DNA of 13,487 nucleotides from Acidobacteriota bacterium (lineage in GTDB: Bacteria > Acidobacteriota > Terriglobia > Terriglobales > Acidobacteriaceae), in the NCBI GenBank assembly GCA_021841795.1, contig JAKCDN010000033.1:1-13487 (forward strand), written 5' to 3'. The translations under genes were made by a program, and so were the position numbers. How positions within the stretch are numbered: the first letter of the stretch is position 1; each line of letters begins with the position of its first letter. Positions 1 to 6,477 of this stretch are shown here, one piece after another. The notes beneath the pieces are model-generated. The model was not told where the DNA came from, searched no databases, and was given only the letters and a program-made list of their open reading frames with translations.

Positions 1-25
1 CATGTCTTCCCTAAGGGAAGACATG
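1..25. repeat. Perfect 11-bp inverted repeat (hairpin) at left edge
   Basis: The left arm at 1-11 (CATGTCTTCCC) is exactly complementary to the right arm at 15-25 (GGGAAGACATG), with a 3-nt TAA loop. An RNA copy would form a stable hairpin. It is not followed by a clear T-tract on either strand, so it is at best an unusual terminator. It could also be the terminal stem of an interspersed repeat family or a symmetrical protein-binding site. The window starts inside or at its edge, so the flank on one side is unknown. Confidence 0.6.
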
Positions 26-545
26 AGAAAACCTCGTCGGGAAGAGCTTGAGTCCATCCGGCATCACCGTCGAGCTTTCCCGCCCGCAAGCGTGCAGACA
101 TAGACATCTGCTTTTGAGTGTCGATTTCCGCAAGACATCACGAAGAAATTTTGAGACGCGACAGCAGGCCTCCTGCACGGCTCTTGTGTGTCATTGCGCC
201 GCCAGGGCTATCGTGGCGCTTTGCAAGATGCTCTCGATCCCGAGTCAGACGTAGCGGTGACAGCCAAAGCGCTGTTGCCGGCCGGCGCACCGCCTCCGGA
301 CGAGTGTGCGGCAGAGTTTCCACCGCACACTGCGGCCATGCCGGTGTGACCGAACAGCAATGCGAAACATTGCGGCGCCGGCAGGCGTTTCCTATTGCGG
401 AAGAAGAGCTGCGCGAAGGCTGGCGTGATGCCGCCGGCCGCGAAGGGGCATGCCATCCTGATGGACAGGAAAATTCAGCAATTCATTGATTTTCAGAGAT
501 GTCTTATACGGGATTGAACTTCCACGATGTCGTTGGAAGCTGTAC
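26..545. other. Gene-poor stretch, no supported coding sequence
   Basis: No open frame here carries a domain I recognise, and the frames that exist are Arg, Ala and Cys rich in the way of GC-rich non-coding DNA. One plus-strand frame, about 176-349, reads somewhat protein-like (a Pro/Ala-rich stretch ending AAMPV then TGA) but has no convincing start or ribosome site, so it may be a gene remnant or chance. A small hairpin lies at 357-373 (GCAATG and CATTGC arms). The stretch lies on the 3' side of the tRNA-Ser gene, which is where integrated elements usually sit. Confidence 0.5.
519..539 (-). terminator. Possible weak terminator hairpin after tRNA-Ser
   Basis: The arms CTTCCA (519-524) and TGGAAG (534-539) form a 6-bp stem that begins 7 nt after the encoded CCA of the minus-strand tRNA. 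Read on the minus strand, the stem is followed by TTCAAT, a poor U-tract. The position fits termination of the tRNA transcript, but the stem is short and AT-containing, so the call is tentative. Confidence 0.3.
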
Positions 546-637
546 TGGCGGAGAGGGAGGGATTCGAACCCCCGATAGCCTTTCGACTATGCCTGATTTC
601 GAGTCAGGTGCATTCAACCGGGCTCTGCCACCTCTCC
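546..637 (-). tRNA. tRNA-Ser (anticodon CGA)
   Basis: Read on the minus strand, this folds as a complete class II tRNA. The 7-bp acceptor stem pairs GGAGAGG (637-631) with CCTCTCC (556-550). A short GCA/TGC D stem follows, then the anticodon stem CCTGA/TCAGG around the loop CTCGAAA. The long variable arm has an ATAG/CTAT stem, and the T arm contains TTCGAAT. The discriminator base is G (549) and CCA is encoded at 548-546. The anticodon CGA (599-601) reads UCG codons. The long variable arm and G discriminator fit serine identity. The total of 92 nt including CCA is normal for tRNA-Ser. A recombinase remnant lies just beyond the 5' end. Confidence 0.96.
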
Positions 638-690
638 GCGTTTTAAACTACTTTCTTTCTTTTACTTACAGAACGATCCAGCGCCGTCTT

Positions 691-1143
691 CTATGTCCGC
701 AAACGACCGGTGTCCGCTTGGGCGTCCCTTCCATTTTCTGGCTTCACCCGACCATCCACGGCTGAAGCCTGATGCTGGGGAGCGAGATGGGAGTAGCGCA
801 TGACTACTTGCAGCGTTCTGTGCCCGAGCAGCCCCGCGACAGTGCGCAAGTCCAACCCGGCCATAACAAGTTTACTGGCAAAGGTATGACGGTTGCAATG
901 CCGCGTATCGTCCGCGCCAGGGCGATCCCGTTTGCAACCGAGTTGAAGCTGTGTTGGCTCTTCTGCAAGGCGTTTTCCGGCATAAAGTTCCCACCCGGAG
1001 CATTTCATGGTGAGCAAATCGGCGCTGGAGCAGTTTGGCTTGAGTTGGAAGGGTCTTTGAAGATCCGCGTGATGGCAGGGGTACCGGTCCTGGCAAAACC
1101 AGCCGGCGGCTATGAATTGGCGAATGCGGTTGATTGCGGACAA
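691..1143 (-). pseudogene. Remnant of a tyrosine recombinase/phage integrase (C-terminal catalytic part)
   Basis: The last third of this minus-strand frame holds the C-terminal half of a tyrosine recombinase catalytic domain. HCNRHTFASKL gives the HxxR box, AGLLGHRT gives the second His region, and VMRYSHLAP carries the nucleophilic Tyr, followed by a normal tail (QHQASAVDGRV). The first catalytic Arg, the core-binding domain and the whole N-terminal part are absent. The residues before HCNRH do not look like an integrase in this frame. A neighbouring frame there (HSFNSVANGIALARTI) resembles the helix normally preceding the HxxR box, which suggests a frameshift near 895-920. It is therefore a decayed gene and not an active enzyme. 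It lies about 54 bp beyond the 5' end of tRNA-Ser, consistent with an old tRNA-linked integration. Only roughly 730-920 is clearly integrase; the outer limits are approximate. Confidence 0.8.
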
Positions 1144-1214
1144 AATTTCGCCCCCGAAGGAAATCGTCGCTTCGGAGGCGCTTGTCTAGCATAGGAAACA
1201 AGATAAAGACGGGG

Positions 1215-1257
1215 ACCAGTAGCCGGCACTGGAGGTCGGTAGCGCGCGGCTACTGGT
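1215..1257. repeat. 11-bp inverted repeat, 21-nt spacer
   Basis: ACCAGTAGCCG at 1215-1225 is perfectly complementary to CGGCTACTGGT at 1247-1257. Outside these arms GGG (1212-1214) can also pair with CCC (1261-1263) across a short asymmetric bulge. It is not followed by a T-run. It lies between the recombinase remnant and purC, so it could be a terminator-like stem, a recombination-site relic or a regulatory site; the sequence alone does not decide. Confidence 0.55.
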
Positions 1258-1522
1258 GATCCCTGCACTAAACGAGACTAGCCGCGGCTTCCCCTTTCCA
1301 CTGCTGCCTCGTGTCGCCCGGCTCAAGAAGGACTTTCTTGCTCGCCCTCCGAACCATGTTGACAATCGAAGTGTCGCCGAATCTTAACCTCGGTGCCGTG
1401 ACGGCCATCACACGAGTTGAGCGACTCCGCACCCGAAAGGCCTACGGTCCGGGGGCAGGATCGGGGGAATGACCTGCCCCGGGCAGTCTTCTGCGCGGAA
1501 TTGCCCCCTGCCCGCGCGACGA

Positions 1523-1551
1523 TTGACAAAGCCGGCCAAGCATCTGAAAAT
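1523..1551 (+). promoter_or_regulatory. Candidate sigma-70 type promoter for purC
   Basis: A perfect TTGACA -35 box (1523-1528) is followed after exactly 17 bp by GAAAAT (1546-1551), a 4-of-6 match to TATAAT. This places the transcription start about 25-30 bp before the purC ATG. It is the best promoter match in the leader and would drive purC and the genes behind it. No operator was recognised. Confidence 0.5.
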
Positions 1552-1585
1552 CGGAGATTCGGTTCACATCAGAGGATAGATTTCC

Positions 1586-2479
1586 ATGGCAGCTTTGCTG
1601 AAGACCGATCTGGGCCCGATACCGCTGCTGGGCCGGGGCAAGGTCCGCGATTTGTACGCAGTGGACGGAGCGCTCCTGCTGGTAGCCACGGACCGCATCT
1701 CGGCCTTCGATCACGTGCTGGCGACAGGAATCCCGGACAAAGGCAAGATCCTGACGCAGATCTCGCTGTTCTGGTTCGACCTGTTGAAGGAATTGGTTCC
1801 CAATCATCTCATTACAGCCGATGTGGAGGAGTTTCCCGCCGCGCTCAGGCCATACAGCAGCCAGTTGCAGGGCCGGTCGATGCTGGTCCAGCAGGCCGCG
1901 ATGTTTCCTGTGGAATGCGTAGCGCGGGGCTACCTGGCCGGCTCGGGATGGAAGGAGTACCGGAGCCACGGAACAGTGTGCGGAATCCCGCTTCCCGGCG
2001 GGCTTGAGGACGGATCGCGGCTGCCGGAGCCGATCTTTACCCCGGCAACCAAGAGTCAGGACGGGGCGCACGACGAGAACATTGCCTTCGATGCGGTCGA
2101 GAGACAGATCGGCGCGGCAGAGGCAGCGGAACTGCGCCGGCTGACCCTGGCAATCTACCGCAAAGCCGCGGCCCACGCCGAAGCCTGCGGCCTGATCCTG
2201 GCGGACACAAAATTTGAGTTTGGTAAAACCGCGCAAGGGATTATCCTTGCCGATGAAGTGCTGACGCCTGACTCCTCGCGATTCTGGGATCAAGGGGCCT
2301 GGAAGCCGGGCGGAGCGCAACCCTCGTTTGACAAACAATTCGTACGTGACTACCTGGAAGAGATCCACTGGAACAAGCAGGCGCCGGCGCCGGGTTTGCC
2401 GGACGCGGTAGTTGAACGCACGCGGGCCAAGTATCTTGAAGCCTTCCGGCGTTTGACCGGGCGGGAGCTTGCGGCATAG
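1586..2479 (+). CDS. purC: Phosphoribosylaminoimidazole-succinocarboxamide synthase (SAICAR synthetase)
   Basis: PurC catalyses the ATP-dependent joining of CAIR and L-aspartate to give SAICAR in cytosolic de novo purine synthesis. The 297-residue frame opens with LLGRGKVRDLY, the nucleotide-binding start of the family, then ATDRISAFDHVL. It carries both family signatures: FPVECVARGYLAGS at residues 107-120 and LILADTKFEFG at 203-213. The C-terminal DEVLTPDSSRFW and FDKQFVRDYL segments complete the typical pattern. Length is that of the single-domain, roughly 300-residue PurC class. The ATG at 1586 is supported by AGAGGA about nine bases upstream and by a TTGACA promoter. A cvpA-like gene follows after 56 bp on the same strand, suggesting co-transcription. 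The frame is intact with no missing key residues seen. Confidence 0.97.
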   Translation: MAALLKTDLGPIPLLGRGKVRDLYAVDGALLLVATDRISAFDHVLATGIPDKGKILTQISLFWFDLLKELVPNHLITADVEEFPAALRPYSSQLQGRSMLVQQAAMFPVECVARGYLAGSGWKEYRSHGTVCGIPLPGGLEDGSRLPEPIFTPATKSQDGAHDENIAFDAVERQIGAAEAAELRRLTLAIYRKAAAHAEACGLILADTKFEFGKTAQGIILADEVLTPDSSRFWDQGAWKPGGAQPSFDKQFVRDYLEEIHWNKQAPAPGLPDAVVERTRAKYLEAFRRLTGRELAA

Positions 2480-2535
2480 CGCCGGTTGGTTTGCCAAGGG
2501 ACCAGGCGTTGCCGTGAGAAAACGCGGAGTTCCGT

Positions 2536-3081
2536 ATGGAATGGGTAGACTGGATCATCCTCGCGGTGCTGGCAGCATCGATCATTGGAGGCATGGCGCA
2601 GGGGCTGTTCCGCACAGTCTTTTCGCTTGCAGGATTAGTGCTGGGCACTGCGCTGGCCAGCTGGAACTACGCGCGTCTGGCACGAGCATTTCTCCCCATC
2701 GTGCACTTTGAAGCGGTGGCAAACGCCATCGGATTTGTCCTGATCGCGATCATGGTGATGTTTGTCGCCAACCTGATCGGGCTGATCCTGAAGAAGACCT
2801 TTCGCGGGATGGGACTCGGCTGCATTGACGTAACCGGCGGCGCAGTTGTGGGCTTTATGCAGGGCACCCTGCTGGTGACGATCTCGATTCTCGTGACTGT
2901 GGCCTTCTTCCCCGGAACCGCGTGGCTCACACAGGCCAAACTGCCGCGCGCGTTTTTTGGAGCCTGCCATCTGAGCACGCATCTGAGCCCCGATGAGCTA
3001 TCGGGCCGCGTCCTGGATGGGTTAAAGGCTCTGGAGCGGGAGTCGCCGAAATGGCTTCACGAAAAAAATGGGGGTTCGTGA
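2536..3081 (+). CDS. cvpA: CvpA-family inner-membrane protein
   Basis: This is a 181-residue integral membrane protein of the CvpA (colicin V production protein) family, whose biochemical role is still poorly defined. The start MEWVDWIILAVLAAS is the family hallmark (an acidic/Trp-Asp entry to TM1 followed by a GxxxGxxR-like turn, here GGMAQGLFR). Four hydrophobic segments can be seen at about residues 5-20, 26-43, 60-86 and 98-125. The TGGAVVGFMQGTLL segment is the conserved Gly-rich third/fourth helix region. The C-terminus is hydrophilic and presumably cytosolic. A GGAG at 2525-2528 precedes the ATG. It sits 56 bp after purC; in E. coli cvpA is paired with purF, so a link to purine genes recurs here with a different pur gene. 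The short HTH gene follows 66 bp later in the same direction. Confidence 0.85.
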   Translation: MEWVDWIILAVLAASIIGGMAQGLFRTVFSLAGLVLGTALASWNYARLARAFLPIVHFEAVANAIGFVLIAIMVMFVANLIGLILKKTFRGMGLGCIDVTGGAVVGFMQGTLLVTISILVTVAFFPGTAWLTQAKLPRAFFGACHLSTHLSPDELSGRVLDGLKALERESPKWLHEKNGGS

Positions 3082-3147
3082 GAAATTCGACCGCGCGGCT
3101 TACCGCAGGCAGTTAAACTAATTGAGCAGATCGAGCAAGAGGACATC

Positions 3148-3435
3148 GTGAAAAGAGAACTGGACAACCTGGTGACGCAAATGCACTCGACCGGCATGCG
3201 CTACGAAGAGGCGGTACGGGAGTTCAAAAAACAATACCTGCGTGAGGTTCTGGTGGCGCACCGGGGCAACCAGTGCAAGGCTGCCGACGAGTTGGGCATG
3301 CACCGCAACACGTTAAGCCGCACCATGACGGATCTGGGACTGGACCTGGCCGAAGTTCGCACCGGGCTCAAGCGTCCGCCGCGCAGCGAACGTCCTGTAT
3401 TTAGAGTCTATCGCCAGGGTTCGCGCCAGGGCTGA
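3148..3435 (+). CDS. Small Fis-type helix-turn-helix DNA-binding protein
   Basis: This is a 95-residue protein built around a Fis/NtrC C-terminal type helix-turn-helix (HTH_8). Residues about 27-65 run from a leading helix (FKKQYLREVLVAHRGNQ) into the recognition unit KAADELGMHRNTLSRTM. The GN.xxAAxxLGxxRxTL pattern is characteristic of this fold. There is no receiver or AAA+ sigma-54 domain, so it is a free-standing DNA-binding domain, as in Fis, with a basic tail (RPPRSERPVFRVYRQGSRQG). The start is GTG at 3148, supported by AAGAGGA (3137-3143); no other in-frame start exists after the CvpA stop, which lies in the same frame. It is followed after 16 bp by the HAD gene. Its likely role is transcriptional regulation or nucleoid binding; targets are unknown. 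Confidence 0.8.
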   Translation: MKRELDNLVTQMHSTGMRYEEAVREFKKQYLREVLVAHRGNQCKAADELGMHRNTLSRTMTDLGLDLAEVRTGLKRPPRSERPVFRVYRQGSRQG

Positions 3436-3451
3436 AGACGCGCCCCCGACA

Positions 3452-4201
3452 ATGCAAACCATCTCCGAGAATCCTGCAGCCCGCATCCACATTGAGCCGG
3501 GCTTTGCCTGGGACGGGCAGGACGCCTACCTGTTCGACATCGATGGCACCCTGCTGCGCAACCGCGACCGCGTGCACTTTGAATCCTTTGCCTCCAGTGT
3601 GCAGCGGGTGACCGGATTCGAGATTACACTGGGCGGCATTCTGCTGCACGGCAACACGGATACCGCCATCCTGCGTGAGGCCTGCCGCCAGGCAAAAATG
3701 CCCGCCGGCGTTCTGGAACAATGCCTGGATGCCATTCTGGAGGCGATGCGCAACAGCGTTGCCGAGCGGCGTCAGGAGCTGGACCCGCTGCTGCTGCCGG
3801 GAGTGGAAGACGTATTGCGGCATCTGGCGCAGAAGGGCGCCTTGCTGGGCGTCGCCTCCGGCAATCTGGAGGCCATCGGCTGGATCAAGATCGAGAGGGC
3901 CGGCCTGCGTGAATGGTTTCGTTTTGGCGGCTTCAGCGACCACTTTCCCATTCGCGGGGAGCTCATTGCTCATGCGGCATGGAAGGCGCGCGAGCTGGCA
4001 GGCCCCCAGGGAACTTCCGAAGCCACAGTTTGCGTGGTTGGCGACACGCCACGCGACATCGAGGCCGCGCACGCCAATCTTCTCCCAGTGATCGCCGTGG
4101 CCACGGGCCGCTGCAGCTTCGATGAGCTGCTGAAGTTGAGGCCGGAGGCCTGCGTCTCTTCGCTGGCCGATCTCCTGGCAATGGGCAAAGGCAGGCCATG
4201 A
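3452..4201 (+). CDS. HAD-superfamily hydrolase (phosphoglycolate phosphatase-like)
   Basis: This is a 249-residue cytosolic phosphohydrolase of the haloacid dehalogenase superfamily. Motif I is FDIDGTLL with nucleophile D29 and acid/base D31. Motif II is VASGN, with S136 for phosphate binding. A Lys after RGELIAHAAWK may serve as motif III. Motif IV is VVGDTPRDI, with D198 and D202 as magnesium ligands. A helical cap lies between motifs I and II (about residues 45-110), the subfamily I layout of Gph/PGP and beta-phosphoglucomutase relatives. Substrate cannot be assigned; phosphoglycolate phosphatase is only the nearest general type. The first 25 residues before motif I are a little longer than usual and the ribosome site before the ATG at 3452 is weak, so the true start could be slightly later. 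Its TGA overlaps the secretin start as ATGA, implying translational coupling. Confidence 0.87.
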   Translation: MQTISENPAARIHIEPGFAWDGQDAYLFDIDGTLLRNRDRVHFESFASSVQRVTGFEITLGGILLHGNTDTAILREACRQAKMPAGVLEQCLDAILEAMRNSVAERRQELDPLLLPGVEDVLRHLAQKGALLGVASGNLEAIGWIKIERAGLREWFRFGGFSDHFPIRGELIAHAAWKARELAGPQGTSEATVCVVGDTPRDIEAAHANLLPVIAVATGRCSFDELLKLRPEACVSSLADLLAMGKGRP

Positions 4202-6201
4202 TGCTGAGGCCCAGTCCGGTACGCGGGAGGTGGCGCGCGCTCAACAGCTCGCCAGCGCTGCCGTGCATAGCGGGGCTGGCCCTGGCTCTCGCAGCGGCAG
4301 GAGGACACAGTCAGTCGACAAGCCCCGCCGCATCGGCGAACCAGGCTCCTGCTGCTCCGGCGGCCCAGGCTGCCTCAGCCCAGGCGGCATCCGTGCCCGG
4401 CAGCGCAGTCGCCGGCACAACGCCAAGCCCCCGCGCGCGCGACCGCAGAAAAGCCGCGAAACTCTACCTGACGGCCAGTAAACTGTTCCTCGGCAGCCAG
4501 TTCAAAGCGGCGATGGAGGACTTCGAGCAGGCATCAACGCTGGATCCCACAAATGCCGATTACCGGCTGGCAGCCGGCGTAGCGCGCTCTCATGCGGTAA
4601 CCGCGTTGATTCAGGAGGCGGCGAAAGACCGCATCCTGGGCCATGACGGCGCCTCGCGCGCTGCCCTCGAACGAGCCCAGGCTCTGGACCCCAAAAATGT
4701 TGAAGTCTTGCAGCATCTGGACCAGCTGGCCGACGAAGCCGCGCACAACCAGCCACGACCGCTGTATGAAAGAAGCGACAGCTCGCTGGCTGGCCCGGTG
4801 CAACTTGAGCCGACCCCGGGATTGCGCAGCTTCCACCTGCATGAAGACCGGATTCGTGTGCTTTCTGAAGTTCTCAAGGCTTATGGAATCACCGCGCTCC
4901 TCGATACGAGTGTGCGGCCGCTCATGACCCGCTTCGATGTGGATGATGTGAGCTTTCCGCGAGCCGTAGAGGTGCTGGGCCTGGCGACAGGCACGTTTGT
5001 TGTGCCTCTCGACGCGCACCGCGTGCTGGTGGCGGAAGACACCACCGCCAACCGGCGCCAGTTTCTGCGCCAGGGCGTGGAGACTGTTTACATGAACGGT
5101 CTGAGCGACGACGAACTGAACGAAGCTGTCACCGTGGCAAAGAATATCTTTATGGTTTCGCAGGCCACGCTCTCGTCAACCAGCCGGGCCATTACGCTGC
5201 GCGCTCCGGAGCGGACGCTCGAGGCCTTCAATTCCACCATGAAGAGTTTGATGGATGGACGCAGTGAGGTGCTGCTGGACGTGCGCCTCATTCAAGTGGC
5301 GCACACCAGCGACACCAATACCGGCGTTCAGTTGCCGCAGAGCTTCACCGCTTTCAATGTCTACGCCGAAGAGCAGTCGATCCTGAGTTCGAATGCGAGC
5401 CTTGTGCAGCAGATCATCTCCTCAGGATTGGCGTCGCCGAACGATCCGCTGGCGATTCTGGGCATTCTGATCGCATCGGGGCAGGTCTCGAGCTCCCTGC
5501 TTTCAAGCGGGTTTGCCCTGTTCGGCGGAGGTCTGACGCAGTCCGCGCTGGAGCTGGGCACAACCAATGTCAACCTCAACCTGAACACCACGGATTCGCG
5601 GGAACTCGACGAGATCCAGCTTCGTCTCGAAGACGGAGAAAAGGGTGAGCTCAAGCTGGGAGAAAAGTATCCCATTCAGACATCCAGTTATTCGAGCCTT
5701 TCGGGCTCCGCCGGCAACATTCCGGGGTTGACCGGCGCGGGCACCTCCAGCAGCCTCAGTTCCCTGCTCTCTTCACTCGCGAGTACGGTACCCAACATCC
5801 CCATGGTGCAGTACCAGGATCTTGGGCTAACCCTGGCGGTAACGCCCAAGGCGCTGCGCAACGACGATATAGCGCTGAACATCGATATGCAGCTTGACGC
5901 ACTGTCCGGGACATCGATCGACGGCGACCCCGTATTAAACAATCGCGCCTACAGCGGCGTCGTCACATTGAAAGAGGGAGAAGCCACGGTCGTGGCCACG
6001 GAGATGGACAGGTCCCAGAGCCTGGCCATCAGCGGCACACCGGGGCTGAGCGAGATTCCCGGGCTGAACGACATGACCGGCAGAGACCTGCAGCAGAACT
6101 ACGCCACGCTGGTGATCGTCATGACTCCCCACCTGGTGCGCGGTCCGCAGGCCGCCGGACACACGGCGATGATGCGGGTCGAGAAAGTGGCTGCGGAGTA
6201 G
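4198..6201 (+). CDS. TPR-containing secretin-family outer-membrane protein
   Basis: This 667-residue protein belongs to the type II/III secretion and type IV pilus secretin superfamily, whose members form large outer-membrane gates. Residues 1-39 look like a long signal peptide (basic start, then the hydrophobic run IAGLALALAAAGG). C23 is preceded by LP, which is not a proper lipobox. A Pro/Ala/Ser linker follows. Residues about 80-190 form a TPR-like helical region (AMEDFEQASTLDPTNADYRL and ALERAQALDPKN). Residues about 207-280 resemble a secretin N0/STN domain, and about 285-350 an N1 domain. The secretin beta-domain spans about 354-645, ending with YQDLGLTLAVTP, VVTLKEGEATVVA, and the IPGLNDM and YATLVIVMTPHLV segments. 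A Ser/Gly-rich loop lies at about 495-530. The gene overlaps the HAD gene by ATGA. No partner secretion genes are adjacent, so the cargo is unknown. Confidence 0.9.
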   Translation: MMLRPSPVRGRWRALNSSPALPCIAGLALALAAAGGHSQSTSPAASANQAPAAPAAQAASAQAASVPGSAVAGTTPSPRARDRRKAAKLYLTASKLFLGSQFKAAMEDFEQASTLDPTNADYRLAAGVARSHAVTALIQEAAKDRILGHDGASRAALERAQALDPKNVEVLQHLDQLADEAAHNQPRPLYERSDSSLAGPVQLEPTPGLRSFHLHEDRIRVLSEVLKAYGITALLDTSVRPLMTRFDVDDVSFPRAVEVLGLATGTFVVPLDAHRVLVAEDTTANRRQFLRQGVETVYMNGLSDDELNEAVTVAKNIFMVSQATLSSTSRAITLRAPERTLEAFNSTMKSLMDGRSEVLLDVRLIQVAHTSDTNTGVQLPQSFTAFNVYAEEQSILSSNASLVQQIISSGLASPNDPLAILGILIASGQVSSSLLSSGFALFGGGLTQSALELGTTNVNLNLNTTDSRELDEIQLRLEDGEKGELKLGEKYPIQTSSYSSLSGSAGNIPGLTGAGTSSSLSSLLSSLASTVPNIPMVQYQDLGLTLAVTPKALRNDDIALNIDMQLDALSGTSIDGDPVLNNRAYSGVVTLKEGEATVVATEMDRSQSLAISGTPGLSEIPGLNDMTGRDLQQNYATLVIVMTPHLVRGPQAAGHTAMMRVEKVAAE

Positions 6202-6477
6202 GGCCCGTTGTGCGAGGGCGCGAATGCCGTCCGCCACATGCTCCCGGCCGAAGAATGGCAGAACAGCCACGGACTGCCATCGCAATCATCCACGTCGATC
6301 CGGGACTTGCGATCGCGTCCATGGCCACGCGCAGGCGGGCCTGTGCGTCTACTGCCCGCACCCGGTCCACTCCCGCGATGGTGATTTGATTGAACGTACG
6401 GGGATGTTCTTCCGCCGCTCCTGCTCCTGCCGCTGAGACCTGCAACGCGAACCGCTGCCTCATGGGATCGGCGCCGC
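6202..6477. other. Intergenic gap between convergent genes, nothing recognised
   Basis: The 276 bp separating the secretin stop from the end of the acyltransferase gene have no recognised gene, clear hairpin terminator or T-tract. A minus-strand frame crosses it and overlaps both neighbours, but its composition shows no recognised domain and it is treated as a chance frame. A degraded gene fragment cannot be excluded. Confidence 0.45.

Larger units (their letters stand above)
1144..1585. other. Gene-free stretch upstream of purC
   Basis: No frame on either strand has recognisable protein content. Apart from the inverted repeat at 1215-1257 and the candidate purC promoter, the only structure seen is an 8-bp stem, GGGGCAGG (1452-1459) with CCTGCCCC (1473-1480), and the overlapping CTGCCC/GGGCAG pair (1474-1486). 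No purine or other riboswitch consensus was recognised. The stretch may be leftover DNA of the mobile element represented by the recombinase remnant. Confidence 0.5.

Noticed and set aside
499..765. An 88-codon plus-strand frame containing GGIRTPD
   Set aside because: That peptide is a translation of the antisense of a tRNA T-arm and acceptor stem; the tRNA-Ser explains it.
1390..1585. Purine riboswitch in the purC leader
   Set aside because: No three-way-junction consensus was seen, and the best promoter lies only about 60 bp before the ATG, leaving no room for one.
1442..2497. A 351-codon minus-strand open frame opposite purC
   Set aside because: It covers the clearly real purC gene, and its product is Arg/Gln-rich without any known domain: an antisense shadow in GC-rich DNA.
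4264..4272. Lipobox making the secretin a lipoprotein (C23)
   Set aside because: The residue before Cys is Pro and the hydrophobic core comes after the Cys, not before it, so it is not a signal peptidase II site.
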